Below are positions 44,277 through 52,962 of a stretch of 64,000 bases of DNA, piece by piece. Below the pieces are notes generated by a model that did no database searches, was not told the origin of the DNA, and saw nothing but the letters and a program-made list of their open reading frames with translations. The DNA is from GCA-2728135 sp002728135 (GTDB lineage Bacteria; Pseudomonadota; Alphaproteobacteria; UBA828), in assembly GCA_963997635.1 (NCBI GenBank), contig CAXEND010000002.1, positions 124,001 through 188,000 on the forward strand, given 5' to 3'. How positions within the stretch are numbered: position 1 is the first letter of the stretch; each line of letters opens with the position of its first letter. A program made the position numbers and the translations under genes.

Positions 44277-44531
44277 ATGGATGTTGAAGCGGCCAAACAA
44301 ATTGCAAATGCAGGTATGTTTATCGGTGGTGGGCTTGCTGTAGTAGCACTCGCTGGCGTAGGAGTCGGCATAGGCAATATTTTTGGAAACTACGTGCAGG
44401 GTTATTTGCGAAACCCAGCAGCTGGCCCTAAAGTTTTTGGAACGGTTTTGCTAGGATTTGCATTAACAGAAGCGATTGCTCTATTTGCATTATTGATCGC
44501 ATTCTTAATCCTGGGCGGCGGTCTTAACTGA
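44277..44531 (+). CDS. atpE: ATP synthase F0 subunit c
   Basis: Proton-carrying ring subunit, 84 aa, with two helices joined by the polar loop RNPAA (45-49). The ion-binding carboxylate is Glu65 in GFALTEAIALF. Glycine-rich helix 1 (GGGLAVVALAGVGVGIG) is normal. No extra sodium-binding set of residues is apparent, so a proton-driven ring is expected. AGAAGGAAT about nine bases before the ATG supports the start. Confidence 0.97.
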   Translation: MDVEAAKQIANAGMFIGGGLAVVALAGVGVGIGNIFGNYVQGYLRNPAAGPKVFGTVLLGFALTEAIALFALLIAFLILGGGLN

Positions 44532-44594
44532 TTCTCTGAACGGTGAATGTTGGCGTGGTTCTATTCCTCGCCAACCACCGACAAAGGACTTTAT

Positions 44595-45086
44595 ATGCCC
44601 CAACTCGACTCAGCTACTTGGTTGTCGCAGATCGTATGGCTGGCTATCACTTTTGTGGTGCTATTAATCCTCATGTGGGGTGTTGCTCTTCCAAAAGTTC
44701 GCCGGACGTTAGAAAATCGACAAACAAAAATTGATACTGATCTTCGTGAAGCCGAAAGACTTCGTGATGAAGCAAACGCTGCACTTGCATCATATGAGAA
44801 GGCTTTAGAAGAAGCACGTTCTAAGGCTCATTCTATAGCGGCAGACATGGCATCTAAAGTAGTGCAAGAAGCAGATGAAAAACGTACAGAACTTGAAGCA
44901 AAGCTCCTAATTGAGTCAGAAAAAGCTGAAAATCGTATAGCTAATGCACGTCAAGCAGCCCTTGATAACGTAAGAGACGTTGCAGCAGAAGTTACAAAAG
45001 AAATCACTAGTAAATTAACTGGACTTACTGCAGACGACGAAAAAATTACTGCTGCTTTAAATAAGGTTGCAAGGAGAGAGGGCTAA
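44595..45086 (+). CDS. atpF': ATP synthase F0 subunit b'
   Basis: Peripheral-stalk subunit of the split b/b' type. The start is placed at the ATG at 44595 (163 aa), because AAAGGA lies six bases upstream and MPQLDSATWLSQIVWLAITF is the typical b' N terminus; an earlier ATG at 44547 adds 16 unlikely residues. One membrane helix at ~11-30 is followed by a long charged coiled coil. Its stop overlaps the start of atpF as TAATG. Paired b and b' genes are typical of alphaproteobacteria and phototrophs. Confidence 0.93.
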   Translation: MPQLDSATWLSQIVWLAITFVVLLILMWGVALPKVRRTLENRQTKIDTDLREAERLRDEANAALASYEKALEEARSKAHSIAADMASKVVQEADEKRTELEAKLLIESEKAENRIANARQAALDNVRDVAAEVTKEITSKLTGLTADDEKITAALNKVARREG

Positions 45087-45640
45087 TGATTAATAAACTA
45101 AAACGCAATCCAGATGTAGTTTTAGCCATAGCCGCTGCAATAGTCTTGCCTATTATTTTTGAGGGTGATTCAAAAATATGGGTAGCTGTTTCCTTTGGAG
45201 TTTTTATTGTAGCTTTTGGAAGAAAAATATGGGTGGCCATAGTTGGGAAATTAGATGAACGTGCCACAAACATACAAAAAGAAATTGAGGATGCCCAACA
45301 TCTTCGTGAAGAAGCTCAATCTTTATTAGCTGATTATGAAGCAAAACGTATTGAAGCCGAAGCTGAGGCAGAAAAAATAATAGAACAAGCACATAATGAG
45401 GCTTTAAGAGAGTCGGCACGTGCGAAAGAAGACCTTGAAAACATGTTAAAAAGGCGTAGTGAATTAGCAGCACAAAGAATAAAGCATGCAGAAGAAGAAG
45501 CTCTAGCAGCAGTTAGACAAGAGGCTGCAACTTTGGCTGTAAATGCAGCGGCTATTATAATAAATGAAGGACTAACTGAGTCACAATCAGAAAACCTAGT
45601 CACAAACTCTATTAAATCTATCCGTGAGAGATTGCATTAA
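45086..45640 (+). CDS. atpF: ATP synthase F0 subunit b
   Basis: Second peripheral-stalk subunit, 184 aa. A hydrophobic N terminus (~10-48) leads into a continuous charged helix rich in E, A, R and K (LREEAQSLLADYEAKRIEAEAEAEKI and following), as in b subunits. The hydrophobic part seems to hold two segments rather than one. It is the last gene of this F0 cluster; the F1 genes (atpH-A-G-D-C) are not in the window, which fits the separate F0 and F1 operons of alphaproteobacteria. Coupled to atpF' by a 1-base overlap. Confidence 0.93.
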   Translation: MINKLKRNPDVVLAIAAAIVLPIIFEGDSKIWVAVSFGVFIVAFGRKIWVAIVGKLDERATNIQKEIEDAQHLREEAQSLLADYEAKRIEAEAEAEKIIEQAHNEALRESARAKEDLENMLKRRSELAAQRIKHAEEEALAAVRQEAATLAVNAAAIIINEGLTESQSENLVTNSIKSIRERLH

Positions 45641-45765
45641 CTTACTTTTGATATTCAAGGATATTCATTATTTAATATTTTTTTGGATAGCCCACCTAGT
45701 TAAATTTAAATATAGTTATAAGAATTTCTTCTTTTCTCGAAAGAGAACATAAACATCACAGAGCC

Positions 45766-46728
45766 ATGGCAGTATACACAGAAATTTCAGACTCACAGCT
45801 AGCTGAATTCCTGCAGGGTTACAACATAGGAACTGTAGTTAGTTGCAAGGGCATAGCAGAAGGCGTTGAAAATTCAAATTTCTTGTTATTTACTGATAAG
45901 GGACCTTTTATTCTTACACTATATGAAAAAAGGGTTGAAGCTAGAGATTTACCTTTTTTTCTAAGCTTAATGGAGCACTTAGCAACAGAAGGTGTGCCTT
46001 GTCCAACTCCTATTCATAGCATAGATGGAGAAGTATTAAGGTCTTTATGCGATAAACCAGCTGCTATTACAAGTTTCCTGAGCGGAGTCTCACCACAGAC
46101 ACCTAATTTAACCCATTGTGAAAATGTTGGCACTGCATTAGCTAACTTACATTTAAAAGGTCATACATTTAAGGAATATAGAAAGAACTCATTATCAAAA
46201 GAGGGTTGGAATAAATTATTTTTACAAGTTGGAAATCGGGCTGATGAAATAGAAACTGGTTTATCAAAACTAATACAAACAGAAATAAGTTATTTGAAGA
46301 GGTTCTGGCCAGCTGAACTCCCGCATGGCGTTATACATGCTGATCTTTTTCCAGACAATGTTTTCTTTGAAGGGAATAAATTAACAGGACTTATTGACTT
46401 CTACTTCGCCTGCAATGACTTTCTTGCATACGATTTAGCCATTTGCATAAATGCATGGTGCTTTGAAAAAGACTTTAGTTTTAATGAATATAAAGCAAGA
46501 ACAATGCTCAGAGCATACTATAGAAAACGGAAAATGAATCAGACGGAGCTAAATGCCCTACCTATCTTAGTAAGGGGGGCAGCTCTCCGATTTCTAGCAA
46601 CTCGTCTATATGATTGGCTAAATATTGTTGACGGTGCTCTAGTAAAGCCAAAAGATCCTATTGAATATGTAAATAAGCTGAGGTTTCATCAATCTATAAA
46701 ATCAGAAAACATTTATACAATACAATGA
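45766..46728 (+). CDS. thrB: Homoserine kinase, ThrB type II (APH-like)
   Basis: Phosphorylates homoserine in threonine synthesis. The 320-aa protein belongs to the aminoglycoside-phosphotransferase-like type, not the GHMP type. YTEISDSQLAEFLQGYNIG and GIAEGVENSNFLLFT are at the N terminus, with the catalytic HADLFPDNVFF and metal-binding LIDFYFACNDFLAYDLA around 195-225. The stop overlaps rnhA by 4 bases. In many alphaproteobacteria ispH precedes thrB-rnhA; here ispH is absent and atpF is upstream. The next enzyme, ThrC, is at 50.5-51.9 kb. Confidence 0.95.
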   Translation: MAVYTEISDSQLAEFLQGYNIGTVVSCKGIAEGVENSNFLLFTDKGPFILTLYEKRVEARDLPFFLSLMEHLATEGVPCPTPIHSIDGEVLRSLCDKPAAITSFLSGVSPQTPNLTHCENVGTALANLHLKGHTFKEYRKNSLSKEGWNKLFLQVGNRADEIETGLSKLIQTEISYLKRFWPAELPHGVIHADLFPDNVFFEGNKLTGLIDFYFACNDFLAYDLAICINAWCFEKDFSFNEYKARTMLRAYYRKRKMNQTELNALPILVRGAALRFLATRLYDWLNIVDGALVKPKDPIEYVNKLRFHQSIKSENIYTIQ

Positions 46729-47183
46729 AAGAGGCTTTAAAACCATTCACTGGAGATACAGTAGTAATTTATACTGATGGTGCCTGTAGAGGTAACCCAG
46801 GACCAGGGGGATGGGGAGTAGTATTAGATTATAAAGGGCATAAAAAGACTCTTTATGGTAACGAAAAAGATACTACCAATAATCGTATGGAGTTAACCGC
46901 GGCTATAAAAGCACTAGAAGCACTTAAAAAGCCAAGTAAAGTAGAAGTATTTACTGACAGTAAATATGTTCAAGATGGCATAACTGTTTGGATCTCAAAA
47001 TGGAAACAGAATAACTGGAGAACTAGTGCACGTAAACCAGTCAAAAATTTAGATTTATGGAAACGTCTAGAGTCAGCTCTAGCATTACACGATGTTAATT
47101 GGCATTGGGTAAAGGGTCATTCTGGAAACCTAGGTAATGAAGAAGCTGACATGATTGCTCAGAAAGCTATTGACTCACAATAG
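46725..47183 (+). CDS. rnhA: Ribonuclease HI
   Basis: Degrades RNA in RNA-DNA hybrids. The 152-aa protein has the complete catalytic set: Asp18 (YTDGACRGNPGPGGWG), Glu56 (RMELTAA), Asp78 (FTDSKYV) and Asp142, plus His132 in VKGHSGN. The basic protrusion WISKWKQNNWRTSARKPVKN is present as in E. coli RNase HI. Its ATG overlaps the thrB stop (ATGA). A strong hairpin follows 26 bp downstream. Confidence 0.97.
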   Translation: MKEALKPFTGDTVVIYTDGACRGNPGPGGWGVVLDYKGHKKTLYGNEKDTTNNRMELTAAIKALEALKKPSKVEVFTDSKYVQDGITVWISKWKQNNWRTSARKPVKNLDLWKRLESALALHDVNWHWVKGHSGNLGNEEADMIAQKAIDSQ

Positions 47184-47209
47184 TTTTGATGTCTTAGCAA
47201 AACGCTGCA

Positions 47210-47237
47210 AGACCCAGGACATCGGAGTCCTGGGTCT
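47210..47237. terminator. Bidirectional terminator hairpin between rnhA and the peroxiredoxin gene
   Basis: AGACCCAGGAC (47210-47220) and GTCCTGGGTCT (47227-47237) form a perfect 11-bp GC-rich stem with a six-base loop (ATCGGA). It sits between two convergent genes. Neither side has a long U-tract, so it may act as a weak or Rho-assisted terminator or a 3' end stabiliser. It is the strongest intergenic hairpin I saw. Confidence 0.75.
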
Positions 47238-47265
47238 AAATTCTAAATCTAAGAAATCCTAAATT

Positions 47266-47751
47266 TTATAGATTTGCAATAAGGTGTTCCGCACTTGAAA
47301 CGTTTAACTCCCCAGGATTTTCTTCAACATTTAATTGAGTAACAACACCATCTTCAATAAGCATTGAAAAACGAGTTGTTCTCTCTCCAAGACCAAATCC
47401 TGTACCATCCAATGTAAGTCCAGTAGCACGAGCAAAATCACCGTTTCCGTCAGCTAAGAGATCTATATCATCTCCGACGTTTTGGGACTGTCCCCATGCT
47501 TGCATTACAAATGCATCATTAACAGACACACATGCTATCGCATCAACTCCCTTACTTCTAAGTGCTTCAGCATTATTTTGAAAACTAGGTAAATGCTGGG
47601 CTGAACATGTAGGTGTAAATGCCCCTGGCACTGCAAAAATTACAACCTTACGTCCTTTACAATACTCTTCTGCGACAACATCTTTCAGTCCATCATCACC
47701 CAGCTGTTTAAAGTTTATTGATGGAATTTTATCTCCCACACTAATTGACAT
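47266..47751 (-). CDS. Peroxiredoxin (Prx5/PrxII type)
   Basis: Thiol peroxidase, 161 aa, that reduces H2O2 and alkyl hydroperoxides. The peroxidatic Cys49 sits in VPGAFTPTCSAQHLPSF; two other cysteines (31 and 78, the latter in AIACVSVNDAF) are present, and Cys31 or Cys78 could resolve it or glutathione/glutaredoxin could. FGLGERTTRFSMLIEDGVV near 119-137 is typical of the Prx5 group. It stands alone, converging on thrB-rnhA, and this neighbourhood is frequent in alphaproteobacteria. Confidence 0.93.
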   Translation of the reverse strand: MSISVGDKIPSINFKQLGDDGLKDVVAEEYCKGRKVVIFAVPGAFTPTCSAQHLPSFQNNAEALRSKGVDAIACVSVNDAFVMQAWGQSQNVGDDIDLLADGNGDFARATGLTLDGTGFGLGERTTRFSMLIEDGVVTQLNVEENPGELNVSSAEHLIANL

Positions 47752-47898
47752 AACTACACTCCTTCACTTAATTCAATTTTCATTTTTACAACAACTTATT
47801 TGCTCAATAAATACTCATGACTGTCCCAAAACTTTAGTAACTTTTCAGAATGAAACTGTCACAAATGATGAGCAGGGAAAACATTTTATGTGAAAAGG

Positions 47899-47919
47899 AA
47901 CTTAACACAAATTTAAGTT
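47899..47919. promoter_or_regulatory. TTAA-N7-TTAA dyad (CtrA-like) upstream of yqgE
   Basis: AACTTAA (47899-47905) and TTAAGTT (47913-47919) are inverse copies and contain an exact TTAA-N7-TTAA, the CtrA recognition pattern of alphaproteobacteria. The site is 37 bp before the yqgE start. In DNA this AT-rich the pattern arises by chance a few times per 64 kb, so the call is weak even with the extended 7-bp arms. Confidence 0.35.
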
Positions 47920-47955
47920 AGATGCTAAAATAACAAAAATAATTGGTAATATCAC

Positions 47956-48522
47956 ATGATTCTTAAAGAAAATTCATTTGTTGGACAACTTCTAGTTGCA
48001 ACACCACATATGACAGATAAAAGATTCTCAAAATCTGTAATATATATATGTGCTCACGACAAGTATGGTGCCATGGGAATTGTTGTCAACAAACCGCTAG
48101 AAAATGTAGAATTTAATGAAGTTTTAGATCAACTTGGTATAGATAATACAACAGAAAATAATCCAATTTCAGTATATTTAGGGGGACCTGTTGAGCCAAA
48201 TCGAGGATTTGTATTACACACTTCAGATTATATGCACGAATCTACATTGATAATAAATAATATATTCGCAGTAACAAGTTCTTTAGACATAATGAAAGAT
48301 ATTTGCAAAGGTCGAGGACCGAAACACAGTATACTAGCAATAGGTTATGCTGGGTGGGGTAATGGACAACTTGATCAAGAAATACTTACAAATGGGTGGC
48401 TAATCGCCCCAGCAGATACAAATCTAGTCTTTGAAACTAAAAACAATATGAAGTGGGATTTGTCTGCACAAAATATTGGTATAAATATAGAAAAATTAAG
48501 CGGGGACCTAGGTCAAGCATAG
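47956..48522 (+). CDS. YqgE/AlgH family protein
   Basis: A 188-aa protein of the widely conserved YqgE/AlgH family (DUF179). FVGQLLVATPHMTDKRFSKSVIYICAHD at ~8-35 and GAMGIVVNKPLENV match well, with YLGGPVEPNRGFVLHT near 74-89 and the GYAGWGNGQLDQEI motif near 134-147. AlgH was linked to alginate regulation in Pseudomonas, but the molecular role is unknown. Divergent from the peroxiredoxin gene across 204 bp that hold a CtrA-like dyad. Confidence 0.92.
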   Translation: MILKENSFVGQLLVATPHMTDKRFSKSVIYICAHDKYGAMGIVVNKPLENVEFNEVLDQLGIDNTTENNPISVYLGGPVEPNRGFVLHTSDYMHESTLIINNIFAVTSSLDIMKDICKGRGPKHSILAIGYAGWGNGQLDQEILTNGWLIAPADTNLVFETKNNMKWDLSAQNIGINIEKLSGDLGQA

Positions 48523-48575
48523 AAATAAAAAATAATATTCAACATGCTCTAAAAAGATATAATTGAGATTTTAAT

Positions 48576-49178
48576 TTATCTTAATACACTTAATTTATCC
48601 CAATCTTCTGATAAAATATTATAAAAGAGATGATCCTCCCAACAACTATTAATATAAAGATATTTTCTTATTTTTCCTTCTATTCTGAAACCCGTATTTT
48701 CCAATAATTTTTTGCTCGAGATATTATTTGGCATGCAAAATGCTTGCAAACGATGTATTTTCAACTCAGAAAACGAGTGCATTAATATTATATTTAAACC
48801 ATCTGACATATATCCCTTACGAGAATATTTTTCTCCCATCCAATAGCCTATTGTAGCTGACTTAGAAACCCCACGCTGAATATTAGCAATTGTTATTCCA
48901 CCCAATAAATAACCATCAGCTTTATGAAAAATAAAAAAAGGATAAGATTGCTGAGAACCTAGTTCACGTCGTTGCCTTTGGATTCTTTTATGGAATTTTC
49001 TACGAGTTAAAGCATCGACTGTCCAAGTGGGCTCCCAAGGTTGCAGGAAAGAACGAGATTCAGACCTTAATTTTGCCCATTCTTCCCAGTCTTTGCTTTT
49101 TGGATGTCGAAGAAAAACATTTTTCCCCAATAAAGTATCCTTAAATCTAAATGTATTTTCTTTCTTATACTTTTCCAT
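48576..49178 (-). CDS. GNAT family N-acetyltransferase (RimJ/RimL-like)
   Basis: A 200-aa acetyltransferase. NVFLRHPKSKDWEEWAKLRSESRSFLQPWEP near the N terminus, GYWMGEKYSRKGYMSDG (~115-131, acetyl-CoA binding Q/RxxGx(G/A)-like loop) and IHRLQAFCMPNNISSKKLLENTGF are characteristic of the RimJ/RimL/YdaF branch that acetylates ribosomal or other N termini. The target is not predictable. It is downstream of the M16 peptidase gene (43-bp gap), as in the conserved alphaproteobacterial thrC-M16-GNAT run. Confidence 0.88.
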   Translation of the reverse strand: MEKYKKENTFRFKDTLLGKNVFLRHPKSKDWEEWAKLRSESRSFLQPWEPTWTVDALTRRKFHKRIQRQRRELGSQQSYPFFIFHKADGYLLGGITIANIQRGVSKSATIGYWMGEKYSRKGYMSDGLNIILMHSFSELKIHRLQAFCMPNNISSKKLLENTGFRIEGKIRKYLYINSCWEDHLFYNILSEDWDKLSVLR

Positions 49179-49221
49179 TATCCCTTTCTCATAAATTATA
49201 TTGAGGATAGTGGCTTAATAT

Positions 49222-50487
49222 TTAGTGGGATTCAAAAGAAGACTGTATCAGGGTAGAAGTCTCTTGAATATTTACCGGACCCAACAAAGCTGTTGATGGA
49301 AAACTGGAAAAAATAATTCGGTCAGCAATACGTCGAATATCATCAATTGAAACCCTATCTAATTGCTCAATCATATTTTTTATGGAAATCGGCTGACCAA
49401 AAATTAGAGTTTGACGAGCTAGTCTTTCACAACGTGAAGAGGTAGATTCTAAAGACATTAAGAGGTTTGATTTCAACTGTGCACGAGAACGGTTTACTTC
49501 TTTAGAAGTTATATTTTCACTGCAAGAGCTTAATTCAGCGACTAAAACTGTTAATAGTTCATTAATTTTATCTTTACTGGTTCCAACATAAACACCAAAA
49601 CTACCTCCATCTATATAAGCTGAGGTAAAAGTAAATACTGAGTATGCTAATCCTCGTTGTTCTCTTACTTCTTGGAAAAGTCTTGACGACATACCTCCTC
49701 CTAAAAGTGTTGAAAATATCTGAAGTGCATAAAAATCATTATCATCTATAGATAAACTATCAAAACCCACCGTAAAATGTATTTGCTCCAAATCTCTGGA
49801 TACAATTTTTTTTCCACCGACGTAATTGGCCTTAATACGACTATGTGGCAGACATCCCTTAAGATGTCCAAACTTAGATTTTATAGATGAAACTAGTAAA
49901 TCGTGATTTACAGCACCCGCTGCAGATATTACCATACGTCCTGGCGTATAGTTTTTTTCCATATAATCTAATAAATTATTTCTTTCATACCCAGATACTT
50001 GCTTAACAGAGCCTAGTATATTACGTCCTAAAGCTTGGTTTGGATATGCAACTTCCTGAAAAAAATCAAAGATCTGATCATCAGGTGTATCTTGAACCTG
50101 CGCGATCTCCTGTAAAACAACAGATTTTTCACGCAATAATTCCTCCGAATCAAATGTACTGTTTAAAAGAATATCGGAGAGAATATCAACAGCAAGGTTT
50201 ATATCATTTCTCATTACCTTTGCATAATATGCCGTTTGCTCCCTCGATGTATATGCATTTAGATGTCCCCCAACAGCCTCTATTTGTTCAGCAATACACC
50301 TTGCAGTCCTGTTTGTTGTACCTTTGAACGCCATGTGCTCTAACAAATGCGAAATACCATTACTCCTCAAGTCTTCATCGCGTGCACCTACATCTACCCA
50401 GACACCCAAAGATGCCGTTTCTACACTATCCATAAACTCACTAACGATGCGAATACCATTTTCTAGAACCGTGACTTCTGCTGACAT
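49222..50487 (-). CDS. M16 family zinc peptidase (mitochondrial-processing-peptidase-like)
   Basis: A 421-aa pitrilysin-family protein. The inverted zinc motif HLLEH is at His47-His51 (SHLLEHMAFKGT), with the downstream ELLREKSVVLQEIAQ helix supplying the third ligand. GGGMSSRLFQEVREQRGLAYSV near 265-286 is the conserved C-terminal-half segment. These alphaproteobacterial proteins are the closest bacterial relatives of mitochondrial MPP beta and usually sit next to threonine synthase, as here. No signal peptide is visible, so it is probably cytoplasmic. Confidence 0.93.
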   Translation of the reverse strand: MSAEVTVLENGIRIVSEFMDSVETASLGVWVDVGARDEDLRSNGISHLLEHMAFKGTTNRTARCIAEQIEAVGGHLNAYTSREQTAYYAKVMRNDINLAVDILSDILLNSTFDSEELLREKSVVLQEIAQVQDTPDDQIFDFFQEVAYPNQALGRNILGSVKQVSGYERNNLLDYMEKNYTPGRMVISAAGAVNHDLLVSSIKSKFGHLKGCLPHSRIKANYVGGKKIVSRDLEQIHFTVGFDSLSIDDNDFYALQIFSTLLGGGMSSRLFQEVREQRGLAYSVFTFTSAYIDGGSFGVYVGTSKDKINELLTVLVAELSSCSENITSKEVNRSRAQLKSNLLMSLESTSSRCERLARQTLIFGQPISIKNMIEQLDRVSIDDIRRIADRIIFSSFPSTALLGPVNIQETSTLIQSSFESH

Positions 50488-50513
50488 TTAAATACCTATG
50501 TTTGATAATATGA

Positions 50514-51914
50514 TTAACTATGAGCTCTAATAAAATCTTTTAGTTTTATTAAGTCATTTGGTAAATTTATAATTCTTTCTTCACGGTCCATAAGGTCAGC
50601 AATTTTATCTGGTATTTCTGGTTTAATACCAATTGCCTTCTGAACAGCTAATGGAAACTTTGCAGGGTGTGCTGTGGCTAGACATACTGTAGGAGAAGGA
50701 AATTTCCCATTTTCATCTTTTAATTTATTTGCTGCGGCAATAGCAGTTGCTGTATGAGGATCTACTACAAAACCTGTCTCACTATAAACACGTGATATAG
50801 TTTTTAGAGTTGTTTCGTCATCTATTGACACACCAATAAACATCTTCCTGATATCGGGGTACATAGAATTATCTATCGAAAATTCATTATTTTCTAACAA
50901 GCCTGTAATCTTATTTGTAACCTGAGATCCATTACAACCAAGAATATAATAAAGTAACCTTTCAAAATTACTTGCAATTTGTATGTCCATACTAGGGCTC
51001 AAGGTTTGTATTACTGAGAGTTTTTTATATATGCCAGTTTTAAAAAACCTCGTTAATATGTCATTTTGATTTGTCGCAACGACTAGGTTTTTAATTTCTA
51101 AACCAGATTGAGCGGCTACCCACCCAGCAAATACATTCCCAAAGTTTCCTGTAGGAACAACAAAGGAAATGTTCTCATAACCTTTATTTCTCAAGTTAAT
51201 TGATGCATGCCAGTAGTAAACTGTTTGAGCTAAGATTCTCCCCCAATTTATAGAGTTTACTGCCCCTAATTTCATTCTTTCCCTGAAACTTAAATCTTGA
51301 AAAAGGTTTTTCACAAGGGTTTGACAATCGTCAAAACTTCCATCAACACCAATAGTATGCACATTTGTTTCTATGACGCTTGTCATTTGCCGTCTTTGAA
51401 CTTCTGATATCCTTCCCTCTGGATATAAGATAAATATTGAAATATTTGGTAGACCTCGAAAAGCTTCTATCGCTGCTGAACCAGTATCTCCAGAAGTTGC
51501 TCCAATTATTGTAATATGTTCATTTCTTTCATTTAATATCTCATTAAAAAATTTCCCAACAACTTGGAGAGCAAAATCTTTAAAAGCAAGAGTTGGACCG
51601 TGAAAAAGTTCAAGTAACCATAAATTATCTGCCAAATTTACAAGTGGAGCTATTAACGGGTGAGTAAAATTTTCATATGATTTATAAGATAGATCAATTA
51701 GTTTTTGTCTATCAAACTTTGGTTCTGTATACGGCCCCATAATTTTAGCCGCTAAGTCTGCATAATCAGAATAGTTTGATAAACTCATAGTTGAATCGAA
51801 TTTTTTCCAAGACTCCGGCAAATATAAACCACCATCTCTTGCAAGCCCGTCCAGAAGTACATGCTCAAAAGAGAATAAATTCGCACTTGAATCTCTGGAA
51901 CTGAAATATTTCAT
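50514..51914 (-). CDS. thrC: Threonine synthase
   Basis: PLP enzyme that converts O-phosphohomoserine to threonine. The 466-aa length fits the long proteobacterial/fungal class. The PLP lysine is Lys112 in GPTLAFKDFALQ; IGATSGDTGSAAIEAFRG near 138-155 and VPTGNFGNVFAGW bind the phosphate. It works with ThrB at 45.8 kb, which is not adjacent. It lies between the SURF1 gene and the M16 peptidase gene on the same strand, a conserved order. Confidence 0.96.
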   Translation of the reverse strand: MKYFSSRDSSANLFSFEHVLLDGLARDGGLYLPESWKKFDSTMSLSNYSDYADLAAKIMGPYTEPKFDRQKLIDLSYKSYENFTHPLIAPLVNLADNLWLLELFHGPTLAFKDFALQVVGKFFNEILNERNEHITIIGATSGDTGSAAIEAFRGLPNISIFILYPEGRISEVQRRQMTSVIETNVHTIGVDGSFDDCQTLVKNLFQDLSFRERMKLGAVNSINWGRILAQTVYYWHASINLRNKGYENISFVVPTGNFGNVFAGWVAAQSGLEIKNLVVATNQNDILTRFFKTGIYKKLSVIQTLSPSMDIQIASNFERLLYYILGCNGSQVTNKITGLLENNEFSIDNSMYPDIRKMFIGVSIDDETTLKTISRVYSETGFVVDPHTATAIAAANKLKDENGKFPSPTVCLATAHPAKFPLAVQKAIGIKPEIPDKIADLMDREERIINLPNDLIKLKDFIRAHS

Positions 51915-51975
51915 AAATAACCTTCTAATTTCTATATCAAACCTACATCATCAAAAGTTAACGAGCTAGAAGGAA

Positions 51976-52704
51976 CTAGTTCATCTCCTTTTCCCTAGCT
52001 TCTACCCTAGATCGGCGTTTAATCACATAAGTAATTATAACTAAAGTTAATGCAAGCAGATACCAAACAATGGCATATTGAAGGTGCTCATTACGCATTT
52101 GAATTCTAGTTTGATTACCAATTGGTATATCACTCGAAGGATTTGTTGACTTAACATCTAAAATAAAATTTTGCTTAGGGATATCCAACGTGGAAGAAAT
52201 CTCTGGAAGATCAATCCAAAACCACATATTCTCCTCTGGTTGATTATTTGGTTTGATATAGCTGTCAGTCTGCCCAAATGTAACAAGTCCAGTAACTTTG
52301 ATAATTCCTGAGATCTGCCCTTCCAATCTAGCTGACGGGCTTTTCTTTTTATCCGGTACCCAACCACGATTTACCAGTAATACCCTACCGTCTATAGTTT
52401 TTAGAGGAGTTATTATCTGATACCCAACTTGGCTTTGAAATGATCTCGCGGCAAGGTAAATTTCTTTATCATGTTGAAATTGACCTTCAATGTAGACTGG
52501 TCGAAAATTCCACCTATCTTTATTTTCCAAAACTGAGGGTAGTTTCACTGGCTGAGAGTTGGCCTGTTCATATCTAAAGTTATTGAGTTCAATTTTCCAA
52601 AAAAGCCTATAGGTTTGCCATGAACCAAGTGCCAGGAGAATTATTACTCCAGGAATAGCAAAAAATATTAGCCAGTTCCTTGTACTCATAGCAGAAAATC
52701 TCAT
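51976..52704 (-). CDS. SURF1 family cytochrome c oxidase assembly protein
   Basis: Helps insert heme a into oxidase subunit I. The protein has two membrane helices, near the N terminus (NWLIFFAIPGVIILLALGSWQ split around 10-30) and at the C terminus (YAIVWYLLALTLVIITYV), with a periplasmic domain between carrying RPVYIEGQF, YQIITPLKT and LVNRGWVPD. The frame is open back to 52782, but I place the start at the ATG at 52704 (242 aa), close to the first helix; 52689 is also possible. No DUF983 gene separates it from coxC; the 258-bp gap holds nothing recognisable. Confidence 0.9.
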   Translation of the reverse strand: MRFSAMSTRNWLIFFAIPGVIILLALGSWQTYRLFWKIELNNFRYEQANSQPVKLPSVLENKDRWNFRPVYIEGQFQHDKEIYLAARSFQSQVGYQIITPLKTIDGRVLLVNRGWVPDKKKSPSARLEGQISGIIKVTGLVTFGQTDSYIKPNNQPEENMWFWIDLPEISSTLDIPKQNFILDVKSTNPSSDIPIGNQTRIQMRNEHLQYAIVWYLLALTLVIITYVIKRRSRVEAREKEMN

Positions 52705-52962
52705 TCTAGTCTTCAAAACTATTATTGGCTTTATATCTATATAGTAAGCCAATAAAAATCTTTTAATGGATAAATGGAACAAAAGACAGACATCAAAATT
52801 CTAGGTGTCCATACTAATCATGAGCTTACAAACTTGTCTGATTTTAATAATCCTCTGGAAAACTAGTCTGAACCATATTTAAGATTCATCTACTAAACAT
52901 TCATTTCCCAAAGAAAGATAAACTAACTTGTTCTTAACCCAATCTTATCAAATCGTGTCCAA

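Noticed and set aside
52705..52962. Possible DUF983 gene between coxC and SURF1, expected from synteny
   Set aside because: The gap is too short for the ~120-residue family, and translation in the reading frames I examined showed no matching motif.
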